Shown piece after piece: positions 63,974 through 64,000 of a DNA stretch of 64,000 nucleotides. A program made the translations under genes and the position numbers. Position 1 is the first letter of the stretch. Each line of letters begins with the position of its first letter. The stretch is from Akkermansiaceae bacterium (GTDB taxonomy: Bacteria > Verrucomicrobiota > Verrucomicrobiia > Verrucomicrobiales > Akkermansiaceae). The notes beneath the pieces were generated by a model. The model searched no databases, was not told where the DNA came from, and saw only the letters and a program-made list of their open reading frames with translations. The stretch spans positions 248,001 to 312,000 of the forward strand of contig JAGYIT010000007.1 of assembly GCA_018402445.1 (NCBI GenBank), given 5' to 3'.

Positions 63974-64000
63974 CGACCCTATGGTTTTGCAGGGTAGCCG
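63974..64000 (+). promoter_or_regulatory. ACCCT-type inverted motif, copy 5
   Basis: CGACCCTATG then GTTTTGCAGGGTAGCCG at the right edge: ACCCT-N10-AGGGT with the TTTTG core. It predicts another target gene just outside the window. Confidence 0.65.

Overview
The window looks like a GC-rich chromosome segment (partial genes at the left edge, none crossing the right edge) from a member of the Verrucomicrobiota, probably near Luteolibacter/Haloferula-type Verrucomicrobiales. The reasons are the DUF1501 plus Planctomycete-type cytochrome gene pair, several sulfatases, autotransporter-type beta-strand repeat proteins, a PEP-CTERM protein, H-X-DG prepilin-like proteins, and a Chlamydia-like class Ic ribonucleotide reductase. 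This assignment comes from family recognition only, not from a search.

Layout. 0-4.4 kb (minus strand): secreted PPC-type protein, DUF1501 protein, cytochrome/WD40 protein, then an alpha/beta hydrolase whose nucleophile position is Ala. 4.5-15.2 kb (plus strand): a secreted protein with a small coupled gene, a zinc-ribbon membrane protein, and a MoxR/DUF58/DUF4381/BatA/BatB/BatD operon ending in a coupled chorismate-binding enzyme. 15.4-22 kb (minus strand): a VapBC-type toxin pair, HrpB helicase, an Eco29kI-like restriction-modification pair and an RND adaptor. 22-30 kb: a very large LamG/cytochrome/DUF6797/propeller protein, a sulfatase, a mutarotase-like protein with a small partner, and a dicarboxylate symporter. 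30.4-35.7 kb: nrdB and nrdA separated by a four-helix-bundle gene that sits between inverted heptamer repeats. 35.7-41.1 kb: an accessory island with HicAB, a deleted nucleotidyltransferase, a HicB-like gene, then an AT-richer cluster of five pseudopilin genes. 41.3-47.7 kb: a segment bracketed by 75-bp direct repeats and transposase remnants that carries a polysaccharide deacetylase/Calx-beta/autotransporter chimera and a 5'-truncated heparinase. 47.7-57 kb: a propeller sensor kinase with its NarL-type regulator, facing two partly identical beta-strand repeat genes that flank a prepilin-like gene. 57-64 kb: a collapsed GH97 gene, an AbiE pair, a second VapBC pair, sulfatase genes and remnants, and a Tat-exported putative carbohydrate-active protein.

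Themes. (1) An inverted motif, ACCCT-N10/11-AGGGT with a TTTTG core, occurs five times. Three copies lie directly upstream of the repeat-protein and deacetylase genes, one lies upstream of the sulfatases, and one is at the right edge; it is the best candidate for an undescribed regulatory element. (2) Arrays with a 7-bp period sit at start codons of unrelated genes. (3) Five genes contain six apparent frameshifts, every one fitting a single extra base; this points to sequence error at least as much as to gene decay. No tRNA or rRNA gene and no CRISPR array was recognised.
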